DNA from: Clostridiaceae bacterium
GTDB taxonomy: Bacteria > Bacillota_I > Bacilli_A > Erysipelotrichales > Coprobacillaceae
Assembly (NCBI GenBank): GCA_902363625.1
Contig: CABJAS010000010.1
Location: 1-64,000 of the forward strand
Reading direction: 5' to 3'
DNA: 64,000 nt
Both the position numbers and the translations under genes were made by a program. Under the pieces are notes generated by a model that saw only the letters and a program-made list of their open reading frames with translations, was not told the origin of the DNA and did not search any database. Shown here in pieces: positions 16,249 through 25,199 of this stretch (its first letter is position 1; each line of letters begins with the position of its first letter).

Positions 16249-17802
16249 ATGAGTATATTAAATGTTGAACATGTCAGCCATGATTTTGGTGGCAGAACGA
16301 TACTAAATGATGCAAGCTTTCGATTATTAAACGGTGAACATATCGGATTAGTGGGAGCAAACGGAGAAGGAAAATCCACCTTCTTAAACATCATTACCGG
16401 TAAGATCGAGCCGGATGAAGGAAAATTAGAATGGTGCAAACGCATCACGATAGGCTATCTCGATCAGCACACCGCCTTGAAACCGGGAATGACCATATAT
16501 GAAGTTTTGCAGACCGCTTTTCAGCATTACTATGATCTTGAACAGGAAATGATGTCCCTTTATGAAAAAATGGGAAGTGCTGATGATGATACAATGACAC
16601 AGCTTTTGGAAGATGTCGGAGAAATTCAGGAAATCTTGGATCATGTTGGATTTTATACGATTGACGTTAAAATTAAAGAAGTGGCTTCCGGACTAGGCTT
16701 AAACGATATCGGCTTAGATAAACAGGTCAATGATCTATCCGGCGGACAGCGCTCAAAAGTGCTGCTCACCAAGCTGCTGCTTGAAAATCCGATGATCCTG
16801 ATTTTAGATGAACCGACAAACTATTTAGATGAACAGCATATCTATTGGCTGACAAACTTCCTAAAAAACTATGAGAACGCTTTTATATTAGTCAGTCATG
16901 ATCCGACCTTTTTAAATAATGTCGTCAATGTCATTTATGCATTAGAAGACGGTAATCTTACTCGTTATAAAGGGGATTATGATTATTATTTGCAGCAGTC
17001 TGCATTAAAGAAAAAACAAGATGAAATTGCCTATAAAAAACAACAAAAAGAAATTGCGGATATGGAAGATTTTATCGCTCGAAATAAGGCAAGAGTAGCT
17101 ACCCGCAACATGGCAAGTTCCAGACAAAAGAAATTAGATAAAATGGATATCTTATCCAAACCAAAAGAAAAAATAAAACCGGTATTCTCTTTTGAAGAAG
17201 CAAGAACACCGGGAAAAGTCTTATTTGATTGTCAAGACTTAATCATTGGCTATGATATGCCTTTGACTAAACCGATGAACCTGACTTTTGAAAGAAATAG
17301 AAAAGTAGCTATTAAAGGAGTGAACGGGTTAGGAAAAACAACCCTGCTGAAAACTTTGATCGGGATGCTGGAACCCTATGACGGAATCGTAGAAAAAGAT
17401 CCCTTTGTCGAAATCGGCTTCTTTAAACAGGAGGAAGCTTCCGAAAATAAAACTACCTTGAATTATCTATGGGATCAATTTCCAAGTAAAAACAATGGAG
17501 AGATCCGTTCGATGCTCGCTAAATGTGGACTTACTACAGATCACATCGAGTCATTGATGAAAGTATTGTCCGGAGGAGAAAATGCCAAAGCCAGATTATG
17601 TGCCATCATGAATAAACCGGCAAATGTCTTGGTTTTAGATGAACCGACCAATCATTTAGATGTAGATGCAAAAGAGGCTTTGCAGACTGCGCTAAAAGCC
17701 TATAGAGGCGCAATCATTCTTGTCAGCCATGATCCGGAGTTTTATTTGCCAATTGTAGATGAAGTCATCAACCTTGAAGAACGTTCTACAAAAATTATTT
17801 AA
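16249..17802 (+). CDS. ABC-F family ATPase (YkpA/YbiT-like)
   Basis: 517-residue soluble protein with two ABC domains and no membrane segments, acting on ribosomes as a translation factor or target-protection protein. Domain 1: Walker A GANGEGKST near 36, signature DLSGGQ, Walker B LILDEPTNYLD. A charged linker (ALKKKQDEIAYKKQQKEIADMEDFI) forms the P-site tRNA interaction coiled coil; it is of ordinary length. Domain 2: GVNGLGKTT, VLSGGEN, VLVLDEPTNHLD. A housekeeping YkpA/YbiT-type role is likelier than drug resistance, but this is inference. Confidence 0.88.
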   Translation: MSILNVEHVSHDFGGRTILNDASFRLLNGEHIGLVGANGEGKSTFLNIITGKIEPDEGKLEWCKRITIGYLDQHTALKPGMTIYEVLQTAFQHYYDLEQEMMSLYEKMGSADDDTMTQLLEDVGEIQEILDHVGFYTIDVKIKEVASGLGLNDIGLDKQVNDLSGGQRSKVLLTKLLLENPMILILDEPTNYLDEQHIYWLTNFLKNYENAFILVSHDPTFLNNVVNVIYALEDGNLTRYKGDYDYYLQQSALKKKQDEIAYKKQQKEIADMEDFIARNKARVATRNMASSRQKKLDKMDILSKPKEKIKPVFSFEEARTPGKVLFDCQDLIIGYDMPLTKPMNLTFERNRKVAIKGVNGLGKTTLLKTLIGMLEPYDGIVEKDPFVEIGFFKQEEASENKTTLNYLWDQFPSKNNGEIRSMLAKCGLTTDHIESLMKVLSGGENAKARLCAIMNKPANVLVLDEPTNHLDVDAKEALQTALKAYRGAIILVSHDPEFYLPIVDEVINLEERSTKII

Positions 17803-17862
17803 ATATCTATATCCGCACCTCCTGCCATCAATAATAAAATTGTTGTAGGTTCATGAAAAATG

Positions 17863-17900
17863 AAATGCCAATCATGATGATCGGCATTTTTATTTTATTC
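17863..17900. terminator. Shared terminator
   Basis: AAATGCC...GGCATTT stem with ATC/GAT inner pairs and one mismatch, then T-rich sequence on the plus strand and A/T-rich on the minus. It ends the ABC-F gene and the convergent acetyltransferase. Confidence 0.75.
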
Positions 17901-18395
17901 TTTTTGAATATGATAATAAATACATCGCTGCAGCATTCCATGATATTCTATTTCTTCTGTCCGATCAAGTCGCTGCATCCCACATTTTTCCATGACGCGG
18001 CAGCTCGCTCTATTTTTCTCAAAAGCGCCGGTGATCACTTCTGTATATCCATTATTAAACAAATCCAAAATAACCGCCTTTAACACCTCGGTAGCATATC
18101 CTAGATTGTGATGAATAGGATGAATGACATACCCAAGTTCAATACTGGTTCCATTTATTTCCACATCATTGACAAACCCGATTAGTTCCTCTTTTAAATA
18201 AACACCACGTTCATAATGACGAGGATCGTAAGAATATGTTTTCAGTTTTTCAAACATCCTTACTGCTTCTTCCTTCGTTTTAAAATCAGGGATAATAAAC
18301 GTTTCTTTTATTATCGAGTTGGTTAATAATTCAATCATCTTTTCCTGATCTTGGTCATGATAAGGTTTTATAGTTAATCTTAAAGTCTGGATCAT
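17895..18395 (-). CDS. GNAT acetyltransferase, RimJ/RimL type
   Basis: 166 residues from ATG 18395, which follows AAAGGAGAAAAACA; the longer frame lacks a site. N-terminal TLRLTIKPYHDQDQEKMIELL, central VNDVEINGTSIELGYVIHPIHHNLGYATEVLKAVI (acetyl-CoA loop as HHNLGYA), and the FEKNRASCRVMEKCGM motif common to RimL-like enzymes acting on protein N-termini or small molecules. The substrate is unknown. Confidence 0.82.
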   Translation of the reverse strand: MIQTLRLTIKPYHDQDQEKMIELLTNSIIKETFIIPDFKTKEEAVRMFEKLKTYSYDPRHYERGVYLKEELIGFVNDVEINGTSIELGYVIHPIHHNLGYATEVLKAVILDLFNNGYTEVITGAFEKNRASCRVMEKCGMQRLDRTEEIEYHGMLQRCIYYHIQKE

Positions 18396-18444
18396 TGTTT
18401 TTCTCCTTTCAAAGCCTGATTTTATTCTACCATAAGTCATTTAT

Positions 18445-18482
18445 GCAAAAAAGATATGCACGTCCTAAAACCTGCATATCTT
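18445..18482 (-). terminator. Terminator of the arsR-cadA operon
   Basis: Minus-strand AAGATATGCA...TGCATATCTT followed by TTTT, seven bases past the ATPase stop. Confidence 0.8.
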
Positions 18483-18488
18483 GATTCT

Positions 18489-20972
18489 TTATTTCTTTAA
18501 TGCTCTCATTGAATTTAGAATAGCTAAACAAGTAACACCGACGTCAGCAAATACCCCAAGCCACATATCGGCAATACCTACCGCGGCTAAGACAAGGACA
18601 ACTGCCTTTACTCCCAATGAGAAGTAAATATTTTGCTTTAAGATTCGATTTGTACGTTTTGATACAGTGATCGCTGTCGCTAAAGTCGTAAAATCATCAT
18701 TCATCAGCACGACATCTGCAGCTTCAATCGCAACATCACTTCCGATTCCGCCCATGGCAATTCCAATATCACTTCGAGCCAATACCGGCGCATCGTTAAT
18801 TCCATCACCGACAAAGCCTAACTGTACATGCGGCTGATTCAATAATTCCTCTACTTTTGCCACTTTATCCTGCGGCAATAGATTGGCATAATATTCATCG
18901 ATACCCAATTTATCTGCCACATCTTTTGCTACACGGTCATCATCCCCGGTCAGCATTACAATACGCTTTAATCCCAATGCCTTTAACTGCTTAATTCCTT
19001 TGTAAGTAGACTCCTTGATTTCATCTGCGATGACCAAATAACCTAAATATTGATGATCATAAGCAACATGAATAATCGTTCCGATCTTTTCTACAGGTTT
19101 AACCACAATCTGATTTGCCTGCATCAGTTTCACATTTCCCAGTAATATTTCTTTACCTTTGACGTATGCTTTAATCCCATGTCCGGCAATTTCTTCATAG
19201 TTTTCAATTTGTGATGCATCGATTTCTTTGCCATAACGAGCAACGATGCTTTTTGCGATCGGATGATGGCTGTAGAATTCGCCATAAGCGCTTAATTCTA
19301 ATAATCGCTCTTGGTCCTCACTGTCTATTTCCACAACACTGAACTTTCCTTTTGTTAAAGTTCCGGTTTTATCCACAACCAAGACATCTAAATCTTTGAT
19401 TCTTTCTAAGTCATTTCCGCCTTTAATCAATACCCCTTGTTTACTGGCTCCGCCAATTCCGGCAAATAATGCCAGCGGAATCGAAATAACAAGCGCACAT
19501 GGACAAGAGACAACAAGGAAAGTCAAGGCACGATAGATCCACATATCGAAGCTTTGTCCTCCTGATAATAACGGTGGAACAATCGCTACTGCCACTGCTA
19601 AAGCACATACAATCGGTGTATAGACTTTAGCGAACTTAGTAATAAACTTCTCAATTGGTGCTTTTTTATTCGTTGCATTCTCTACTAATTCTAAAATACG
19701 AGATACCGTCGATTCACCTGCTGATTTGGTTACTTTTACTTTTAGCACACCGCTCATGTTGATAACGCCGGATAACAGTTCTTCTCCCACTGCAATATTA
19801 CGTGGCATAGATTCACCGGTTAAAGCACTGGTATCTAAAGAGGATTCTCCCTCTAATACCACTCCGTCCATTGCCACACGTTCTCCAGGGCGAACGATCA
19901 TAGTTGCCCCAATCTGAACATCTTCAGGAGACAGCTTCACTTCTTTCCCATCCACAATAATATTAGCATAATCGGAACGGATATCCATCAAAGCACCGAT
20001 AGATTTACGTGAACGATTAACTGCGTAAGCTTGGAAGATTTCACCAATATAGTATAAAAACATAACGGCTACAGCTTCTAAATATTCTCCGGTTAAGAAA
20101 GCTCCCACCGTCGCAATTGTCATTAAGAAGTTTTCGTCAAATACTTCTCCAGCCTTAATATTTTTTAAAGCTTTCCAAATAACCTTTCCCCCGATAAGTA
20201 AATAAGCAATACCTAAGATGATCAATTCCCAATTTCCTTCTGGTAAAAAGAAACTTGCGATAACCAAAGCTGTTCCTAATAAGAACGGCATGTTTTCTTT
20301 CATATCAAAAATCTTTGTTTTCACCGGTTTTCTATCATCGCTTTGACTATAGATTTTTACCCCCGGTTCAATTTGATCTACTAATTTTTGAAGCGCATTC
20401 TTTACTTCTTCCGTCTCCATTGCTCCATGTAATTTAATCTGTACCTTACTTGTGCTAAAATTAACCACTGCCTTTTCTACGAATGGAAGCTGATTCATCT
20501 GATTTTCAACTTTCATCGCACAGCTTGCACAATCCAAATTTTCAATTTTAAATACTTTGGCTCCGGCAAGCTCAATATAAGGCTGTTCTTCTACTGCCCC
20601 ATGGTCATGTCCGCAACCACAGGCTTCTCCATCTTCATGATGGTGATCGTGTCCACAATCACAGCCTTCCTCATCTTCATGATGATGATCGTGTCCACAG
20701 CCACAGCTCTCACCTTCTTCATGATGATGAGTATGTTGTTGTGTATTTTCTTTATTCATTGTTTTCACTACAACATCCGGTTCTAACTGATGCACAATCG
20801 TTTCAATCTCAGTCATCAATTCATCTTTGCTTGAGGAAGAGGTAACAATTAATGTTGCCGTATTAAAGTTAACTGCCGCTTCTTCCACTTGTTTTAGCTT
20901 TGCTACTTTCTGCTCGATCTTATTGGCACAGTTTGCACAATCCAGACCTTGGAGCTTGAATTTATATTCCAT
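18489..20972 (-). CDS. Heavy-metal translocating P1B-type ATPase
   Basis: 827-residue membrane pump exporting Zn/Cd/Pb-class divalent metals (CadA/ZntA group). Two heavy-metal-associated domains carry GLDCANC and NLDCASC. Between them is a linker with three His/Cys-rich repeats of the type CGHDHHHEDxExCxCG. Then come eight predicted membrane segments with SCPCALVIS, the phosphorylation site DKTGTLTKG, and GDGINDAPVLARSDIGIAMG. Start ATG 20972 follows AGGGGG; the upstream extension overlaps arsR and is rejected. Coupled 13 bp behind the ArsR gene, hence metal-induced expression. Confidence 0.93.
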   Translation of the reverse strand: MEYKFKLQGLDCANCANKIEQKVAKLKQVEEAAVNFNTATLIVTSSSSKDELMTEIETIVHQLEPDVVVKTMNKENTQQHTHHHEEGESCGCGHDHHHEDEEGCDCGHDHHHEDGEACGCGHDHGAVEEQPYIELAGAKVFKIENLDCASCAMKVENQMNQLPFVEKAVVNFSTSKVQIKLHGAMETEEVKNALQKLVDQIEPGVKIYSQSDDRKPVKTKIFDMKENMPFLLGTALVIASFFLPEGNWELIILGIAYLLIGGKVIWKALKNIKAGEVFDENFLMTIATVGAFLTGEYLEAVAVMFLYYIGEIFQAYAVNRSRKSIGALMDIRSDYANIIVDGKEVKLSPEDVQIGATMIVRPGERVAMDGVVLEGESSLDTSALTGESMPRNIAVGEELLSGVINMSGVLKVKVTKSAGESTVSRILELVENATNKKAPIEKFITKFAKVYTPIVCALAVAVAIVPPLLSGGQSFDMWIYRALTFLVVSCPCALVISIPLALFAGIGGASKQGVLIKGGNDLERIKDLDVLVVDKTGTLTKGKFSVVEIDSEDQERLLELSAYGEFYSHHPIAKSIVARYGKEIDASQIENYEEIAGHGIKAYVKGKEILLGNVKLMQANQIVVKPVEKIGTIIHVAYDHQYLGYLVIADEIKESTYKGIKQLKALGLKRIVMLTGDDDRVAKDVADKLGIDEYYANLLPQDKVAKVEELLNQPHVQLGFVGDGINDAPVLARSDIGIAMGGIGSDVAIEAADVVLMNDDFTTLATAITVSKRTNRILKQNIYFSLGVKAVVLVLAAVGIADMWLGVFADVGVTCLAILNSMRALKK

Positions 20973-20985
20973 ATCGTTTTTCCCC

Positions 20986-21327
20986 CTATTCAATGATATG
21001 TTTATATCCGGCATCGAAAATTTGCTTTACATGATCATCATCTAATGAATAATAAATCATTTTGCCGTCTCTTTTAAATTTAACCAAATTCGATTGCTTC
21101 AAAATTCTCAACTGATGCGAGATTGCAGATTGAGTCATATTTAATGTTGCCGCTAAATCATAGACACACATTTCCTCGACTTCAAATAAAGCACAAATAA
21201 TTTTAATACGTGTTGTATCTCCAAATACTTTAAATAATTCTGCTACATCATATAAAATTTCTTCAGGCGGTAAGGCTTCACTTACCTTTTCTACTGTTTC
21301 TTCATTTACTATTTGTCGTTTATCCAT
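20986..21327 (-). CDS. ArsR/SmtB-family metal-sensing repressor
   Basis: 113 residues from ATG 21327 (GGAGGACACCT upstream). Winged HTH: LFKVFGDTTRIKIICALFEVEEMCVYDLAATLNMTQSAISHQLRILKQSNLVKFKRDGKMIYYSL. The Cys in EEMCVYDLA is the position of the CadC-type (alpha3N) metal ligand; a second possible site is the C-terminal HVKQIFDAGYKHIIE helix with His, as in Zn-sensing CzrA/SmtB (alpha5). It precedes the P-type ATPase and has a perfect operator at its promoter, so it should repress both until metal is bound. Confidence 0.9.
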   Translation of the reverse strand: MDKRQIVNEETVEKVSEALPPEEILYDVAELFKVFGDTTRIKIICALFEVEEMCVYDLAATLNMTQSAISHQLRILKQSNLVKFKRDGKMIYYSLDDDHVKQIFDAGYKHIIE

Positions 21328-21341
21328 AGGTGTCCTCCATT

Positions 21342-21363
21342 CATATGAACGATTATTCATATG
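21342..21363 (-). promoter_or_regulatory. ArsR-type operator
   Basis: Perfect inverted repeat CATATGAA-N6-TTCATATG. TGAA-N6-TTCA spacing is the classic ArsR/SmtB-type operator. It overlaps the predicted start of transcription, ideal for repression. Confidence 0.8.
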
Positions 21364-21371
21364 TTAATATG

Positions 21372-21400
21372 ATTATATGAACATTTCTTATATTTGTCAA
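21372..21400 (-). promoter_or_regulatory. Consensus sigma-A promoter of arsR-cadA
   Basis: Minus strand TTGACA (21395-21400), 17 bp, TATAAT (21372-21377): both hexamers are perfect. Such a strong promoter implies tight repression through the adjacent operator. Confidence 0.85.
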
Positions 21401-21411
21401 TGCTAAAGCAC

Positions 21412-21440
21412 AAAAAAAAACAATAATTTTTCATTATTGC
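21412..21440 (-). terminator. Terminator of the small GNAT gene
   Basis: Minus-strand CAATAAT-GAAAA-ATTATTG followed by nine T; overlaps the stop codon. Confidence 0.85.
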
Positions 21441-21892
21441 TTTTCCATGACGATGAATGAACATTCACCACTTGTAGTATTCAATTTTGTTTCACCAATA
21501 ACCTCAAATCCAGCTTTTAGATAGGCCGCCTGTACCCGCTTATTAAACGGTCGCACTAGCAGCTGTATTTTTTTATGATAATGCTGATGAATAAAATCAT
21601 CGATTTGACTTAGGATTTGCTGACTATGCCCCTGTCCGCAGTAATCCGGGCGAATGCCTATTCCAAAACTGATATAGTCCGGTGTGTCATGCAGACGGAA
21701 ATAACCGACTAACTCATCTTTTAAATAAATGGTAAAAAACTCTTTTTGGCGAATTTCATCTTGTCCGATTCCCCATTGCTGTTTGACAGCTTCTTCATAA
21801 GACGGCAAATCATAGACCGCATAATCTCCTTCATAATGCCATGTACAGACTGTTTTTGCGTCTTCTTTGCTCATGCTTTTTAAATTATACAT
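21434..21892 (-). CDS. GNAT family N-acetyltransferase
   Basis: 152 residues. N-terminal YNLKSMSKEDAKTVCTWHYEGDYAVYDLPSYE, then LKDELVGYFRLHD, the acetyl-CoA loop DYCGQGHSQQIL, and the C-terminal RPFNKRVQAAYLKAGFEVIGE typical of GNAT fold proteins. AGGAGGAG precedes the ATG. Monocistronic; substrate unknown. Confidence 0.82.
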   Translation of the reverse strand: MYNLKSMSKEDAKTVCTWHYEGDYAVYDLPSYEEAVKQQWGIGQDEIRQKEFFTIYLKDELVGYFRLHDTPDYISFGIGIRPDYCGQGHSQQILSQIDDFIHQHYHKKIQLLVRPFNKRVQAAYLKAGFEVIGETKLNTTSGECSFIVMEKQ

Positions 21893-21906
21893 ATATACTC
21901 CTCCTA

Positions 21907-21933
21907 ATAAAAAGTAGGGTGTCCCTACTTTTT
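21907..21933 (-). terminator. Terminator of the PEPCK-like gene
   Basis: Perfect 11-bp stem AAAAAGTAGGG-TGT-CCCTACTTTTT; the stop codon is within the stem. Confidence 0.85.
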
Positions 21934-23688
21934 AGCTAAATGTGCAAACCCTTGATCACTGTAAGGTTCACCTGTAATTTCTTCAATGATAGCGATTGCC
22001 GCAGCTTTTGGACCATTATGTTCATTTCCTTTGATTCCTAAGCGAGTTCTCAGCTGTCCGACATGGATACCCTGTTTAAACATTCTTTTAAAATAATCTA
22101 CTAATATAATGTCTGTTTGTTCTTCACGCTGAACAGGTCCAAACGGATTCGCAAAATAACTTCCGACTAATCCCATTTCTGTTGTTGTTCCTTTAGCCAT
22201 TCTTTCCCCTGCTCTGAATACTTTTAAAGCATCTTCCATATTATCAAAGAAGCTTAGAGGCTCATTACCTTCTTCATAGTTGTTGGCATATAGGAAGTAA
22301 TCGACTTCATGGTGTGCCACAACATCACGATAAGGTGTAATCGGAATAACAATGCGGGCATTGATCTTATCCGGATTCATGAAAACAGAACGGTCTAATT
22401 CTTTATAGCCATATCCTACATCTAAATCATCTAAACGAACAAAGGCACCGATTTCTGTTCCCGATGTTTTAATGCGTCCTTCTTCTACCATCAAAAGTCC
22501 CATATCATCATAGATAGTTTTCAGTTCACGGATATAAGGAGCGCCAAACACTTTGATCTGTTCGATTGTTTCAGATTTACCGGCACCGCTGTCTCCCATG
22601 ACCACAATATTTTTTACGTCTCCATTTTGCAAGGTTACTTTTACCATAGCCCCATGGATCGGTAATTGCTTCTGATTGATCTTTCTGACATTATGCAGTG
22701 TCAAAAGCATTTTTTTCATATAGCCAAAGTAATCAAAATCATCATTAGCAGATAATAGAGCTACCATCATATCATTTTGATCATCTTGATAGAACGCCTG
22801 ATTTTTCTTTCCGTCCTCATAGCCGTATACATACAAGATATCCGGCTTGCGATTGCGATATTCAGATTCATCAGCTAATTCAAACAGGTTACATAGAGTA
22901 ACCCCCTGAGACATAAATGCCGCATTAAAATAAACAAAGGCTAACAGGTCTCCGATTTTAGCGGGATAGCAGAACCATTGGTCTGCATCAAATTTTTTAT
23001 CTTCAATAGGATTATATTTAATTTCCGGGAAGGTACCGTCACGCTTATTGCGTTTTGAATACGTGATAAACGGCGGATGAATGATAACCGACTGAATAAA
23101 AGGAATTTCATCCAGATTACGATATTCATAAGGTAAAAATGTACGCATCTGACTAACGATCAACGCAGCATTCGCTCCGGCAGTGATCTGACGGTAGATT
23201 TTATTTTTATAGCCTAATGCAGTTTCTTCAATCGTACGATAAGTTGACAGCACTAACTCTTCAAACTTATTTTGTGCATCAACGAACTGTACATTCTGAA
23301 ATCCGGTTTGGATTCTTTCATTCGTTACAACCGCATAACGTTCTAAACGACGCCAAAACAAATAAAAAGCCTCCACCACATTGACAAACATTTCTCGATC
23401 TCTGAAATAGGTACGATAATTATCATAGATGTCACAAATTTCTTCCACATTCATCACTAGCAACAGCTTTGCGATCATCTTCAAATCATTCGCCATACCG
23501 ATATGATCTGCATTACATGCTTTTAAATAATTATAAATATTATCATCCAAACGCTTGATGCGATCCACAAAAGCCTTGCTTACCCTAGAAAAGCCTTCAC
23601 TTTCGATCAGTTCTAAACGTGTATGACAAAATTCTTCTGAAAAGTTTAAGATTGCATTTCCTCTATTGATATTGAATTTATAAGCCAT
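21925..23688 (-). CDS. PEP carboxykinase-like P-loop protein
   Basis: 587 residues. The N-terminal 230 residues are helical and unrecognised. The C-terminal half carries VVMGDSGAGKSET, a P-loop resembling that of HPr kinase (GDSGxGKSE) and structurally related to the PEPCK kinase-1a loop, then TIYDDMGLLMV and ERMAKGTTTEMGLVGSYFANPFGP, comparable to the C-terminal PEPCK region. It may be a divergent ATP-PEPCK or a kinase of the same fold; the classical PEPCK signature was not found. It is monocistronic with TTGAAA-N16-TAAAAT upstream. Confidence 0.6.
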   Translation of the reverse strand: MAYKFNINRGNAILNFSEEFCHTRLELIESEGFSRVSKAFVDRIKRLDDNIYNYLKACNADHIGMANDLKMIAKLLLVMNVEEICDIYDNYRTYFRDREMFVNVVEAFYLFWRRLERYAVVTNERIQTGFQNVQFVDAQNKFEELVLSTYRTIEETALGYKNKIYRQITAGANAALIVSQMRTFLPYEYRNLDEIPFIQSVIIHPPFITYSKRNKRDGTFPEIKYNPIEDKKFDADQWFCYPAKIGDLLAFVYFNAAFMSQGVTLCNLFELADESEYRNRKPDILYVYGYEDGKKNQAFYQDDQNDMMVALLSANDDFDYFGYMKKMLLTLHNVRKINQKQLPIHGAMVKVTLQNGDVKNIVVMGDSGAGKSETIEQIKVFGAPYIRELKTIYDDMGLLMVEEGRIKTSGTEIGAFVRLDDLDVGYGYKELDRSVFMNPDKINARIVIPITPYRDVVAHHEVDYFLYANNYEEGNEPLSFFDNMEDALKVFRAGERMAKGTTTEMGLVGSYFANPFGPVQREEQTDIILVDYFKRMFKQGIHVGQLRTRLGIKGNEHNGPKAAAIAIIEEITGEPYSDQGFAHLAKK

Positions 23689-23731
23689 CCTTTTACCATC
23701 CTTTCATCCTTACTCTCTTTAAGGTGTATAC

Positions 23732-23759
23732 ATTTTAACATAAACAAAACCATTTTCAA
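23732..23759 (-). promoter_or_regulatory. Promoter of the PEPCK-like gene
   Basis: Minus strand TTGAAA (23754-23759), 16 bp, TAAAAT (23732-23737). Confidence 0.6.
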
Positions 23760-23767
23760 ACCAAAAA

Positions 23768-23824
23768 TAGTACAATATTTTAAAATTTCTACTAATTTTG
23801 CAGACAATTTTAATGATTGTACTA
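23768..23824. repeat. Spaced 9-bp inverted repeat
   Basis: TAGTACAAT (23768-23776) and ATTGTACTA (23816-23824) are perfect inverted copies 39 bp apart, just upstream of the promoter of the PEPCK-like gene. They could be a pair of half-sites for a looping regulator or chance AT-rich symmetry. Confidence 0.4.
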
Positions 23825-23849
23825 AATTTAAAACATGTAATCCATTACA

Positions 23850-24419
23850 TTAACTTTTATTCAATGTTTTTTGAGACAGGTCCAACTGATACTGAGAATT
23901 AAACAAAACCTTCTCAATGACCTCCTGAGCCAAATAAACCTCTCCTTCAAATATATATGCATGAGTTGCCGTATCGTCCAGTTTTAATTGATCACTGACA
24001 TTTAAAGAGCTGAGATACTGCTGTGTTGCTTCACTCCACTGGCAGTCCTTAAAAACCATGTTTTCTTTTTTATAATTTAATGTAATATGGGTAATGGAGT
24101 TTGTAAATACCATGGTGTTTTTCCCTTGATCCAATACAACCTGCCCATTATCTAAATGCGTATAGATATTATAAAGATCATTCAACGAAATATAAGTTTG
24201 TCCATCCGCTTCAAAATATTGCTGCTGATAAGTATATAAATAACCATCTGCTTTCATACTCATTTCTACTTCAGATACGTCCCCCTTATAGAAATGATAA
24301 TCACTTTTACTGGTTTTATGTTTTATTAAAAAGACTCCTAAACCGATGAAAAGACAAAGCAAAATAATCAAAGCTACATATACCCAGCCTCTAAGTTTTC
24401 TTCTTTTTTTTCTTGCCAT
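23850..24419 (-). CDS. Membrane-anchored extracytoplasmic protein
   Basis: 189 residues: a very basic start (ARKKRRKLRG), one membrane segment (about 12-32), then an exported domain. That domain has TYISLNDLYNIYTHLDNGQVVLDQGKNTMVFTN, which resembles the copper-amine-oxidase-N-like stalk domain (fold of PF07833) found in cell-wall proteins, and two tyrosine-rich stretches. It lies 8 bp downstream of lepB in the same operon. Function unknown. A small palindrome (ATGTAAT-GG-ATTACAT) follows the stop and may be a weak terminator. Confidence 0.6.
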   Translation of the reverse strand: MARKKRRKLRGWVYVALIILLCLFIGLGVFLIKHKTSKSDYHFYKGDVSEVEMSMKADGYLYTYQQQYFEADGQTYISLNDLYNIYTHLDNGQVVLDQGKNTMVFTNSITHITLNYKKENMVFKDCQWSEATQQYLSSLNVSDQLKLDDTATHAYIFEGEVYLAQEVIEKVLFNSQYQLDLSQKTLNKS

Positions 24420-24427
24420 ACTGCCTC

Positions 24428-24907
24428 CTATAAGTGATAAATCACTTTCCCGATTATATCACTGATATCCACTAATCCAATATTTCTTGAATCAATGCTG
24501 TTATTTCTGTTATCCCCTAAGACAAAGAATTTATTTTTCTGAACAATAAAGTCCATGTCTTTGTTGAGCATTGGTTCTAATAAATAATCTTCCTCCAACA
24601 ATTCCTCATTCACATATACCTGATTATCTTTAATAATCACATGATCCCCTTCACTGCCAATAATCCGTTTGATCATCTTAGTGTGCTGAGCATCATTATT
24701 AATGACCACAATATCACCATTACTAAACTTTTTATTCATCCCATAGTAATCGATGATGGTGATGTCACCGGCATTAAAAGTCGGTTCCATCGATACGCCA
24801 TCCACAATATAAACCATGGGAAGAAACAGCTGAAACAAAACAAAAAAAACAATTAAAACAAATATATATTTAGGCAAAGACTTGCTTGCACCATTCATAG
24901 ACGACAC
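24428..24907 (-). CDS. lepB: Signal peptidase I
   Basis: 159-residue type I signal peptidase, which cleaves signal peptides from exported proteins outside the membrane. One N-terminal membrane anchor (about 14-33), catalytic Ser39 in VDGVSMEPTF, catalytic Lys80 in KMIKRIIGSEGDHV, and box E FVLGDNRNNSIDSRNIG. The architecture matches small Gram-positive SipS-type enzymes. It heads a two-gene unit with the anchored exported protein. Confidence 0.93.
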   Translation of the reverse strand: MSSMNGASKSLPKYIFVLIVFFVLFQLFLPMVYIVDGVSMEPTFNAGDITIIDYYGMNKKFSNGDIVVINNDAQHTKMIKRIIGSEGDHVIIKDNQVYVNEELLEEDYLLEPMLNKDMDFIVQKNKFFVLGDNRNNSIDSRNIGLVDISDIIGKVIYHL

Positions 24908-25199
24908 CTCAGTTTTATTATATATGGGGATAGGCTATAATGCTAGGTGTTTTTTCAAAAAGTTGAAGAACCGGCAATCTTTTAACACAAGCATAATTAT
25001 AACATATACCGTCTCATACATAACTAAAACTAAAACAATTTTTCCTTAATATATCCACATATTTTGATATTTTCTGCGTAGTTTCATTTTTAACTATAAT
25101 TTTATTTATCCCAATGCTTTTTCAATAATCAGCAATATGTGAAATTGTGTTTAATATTACTTCATATATAATGTTTTCAAGATAAAATCTTCTATCTTA
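24908..25199. other. Intergenic region, no gene
   Basis: About 290 bp of AT-rich sequence between the nuclease-family gene and lepB, both on the minus strand. A minus-strand TATAAT near 24920 is the likely lepB -10, and TGTTATAAT near 25000 is a second candidate. A weak AAGAT/ATCTT hairpin follows the upstream gene. No ORF or RNA gene was recognised. Confidence 0.5.

Noticed and set aside
16249..17802. Antibiotic-resistance ABC-F protein
   Set aside because: The linker is of ordinary length and the sequence looks like the housekeeping YkpA/YbiT type; resistance cannot be claimed.
20600..20730. Direct repeats that could suggest a CRISPR or slippage locus
   Set aside because: They code in frame for the His/Cys-rich linker of the P-type ATPase; no spacers.
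23834..23849. Palindrome ATGTAATGGATTACAT as a strong terminator
   Set aside because: The loop is only two bases and no clean T-run follows; at best weak.
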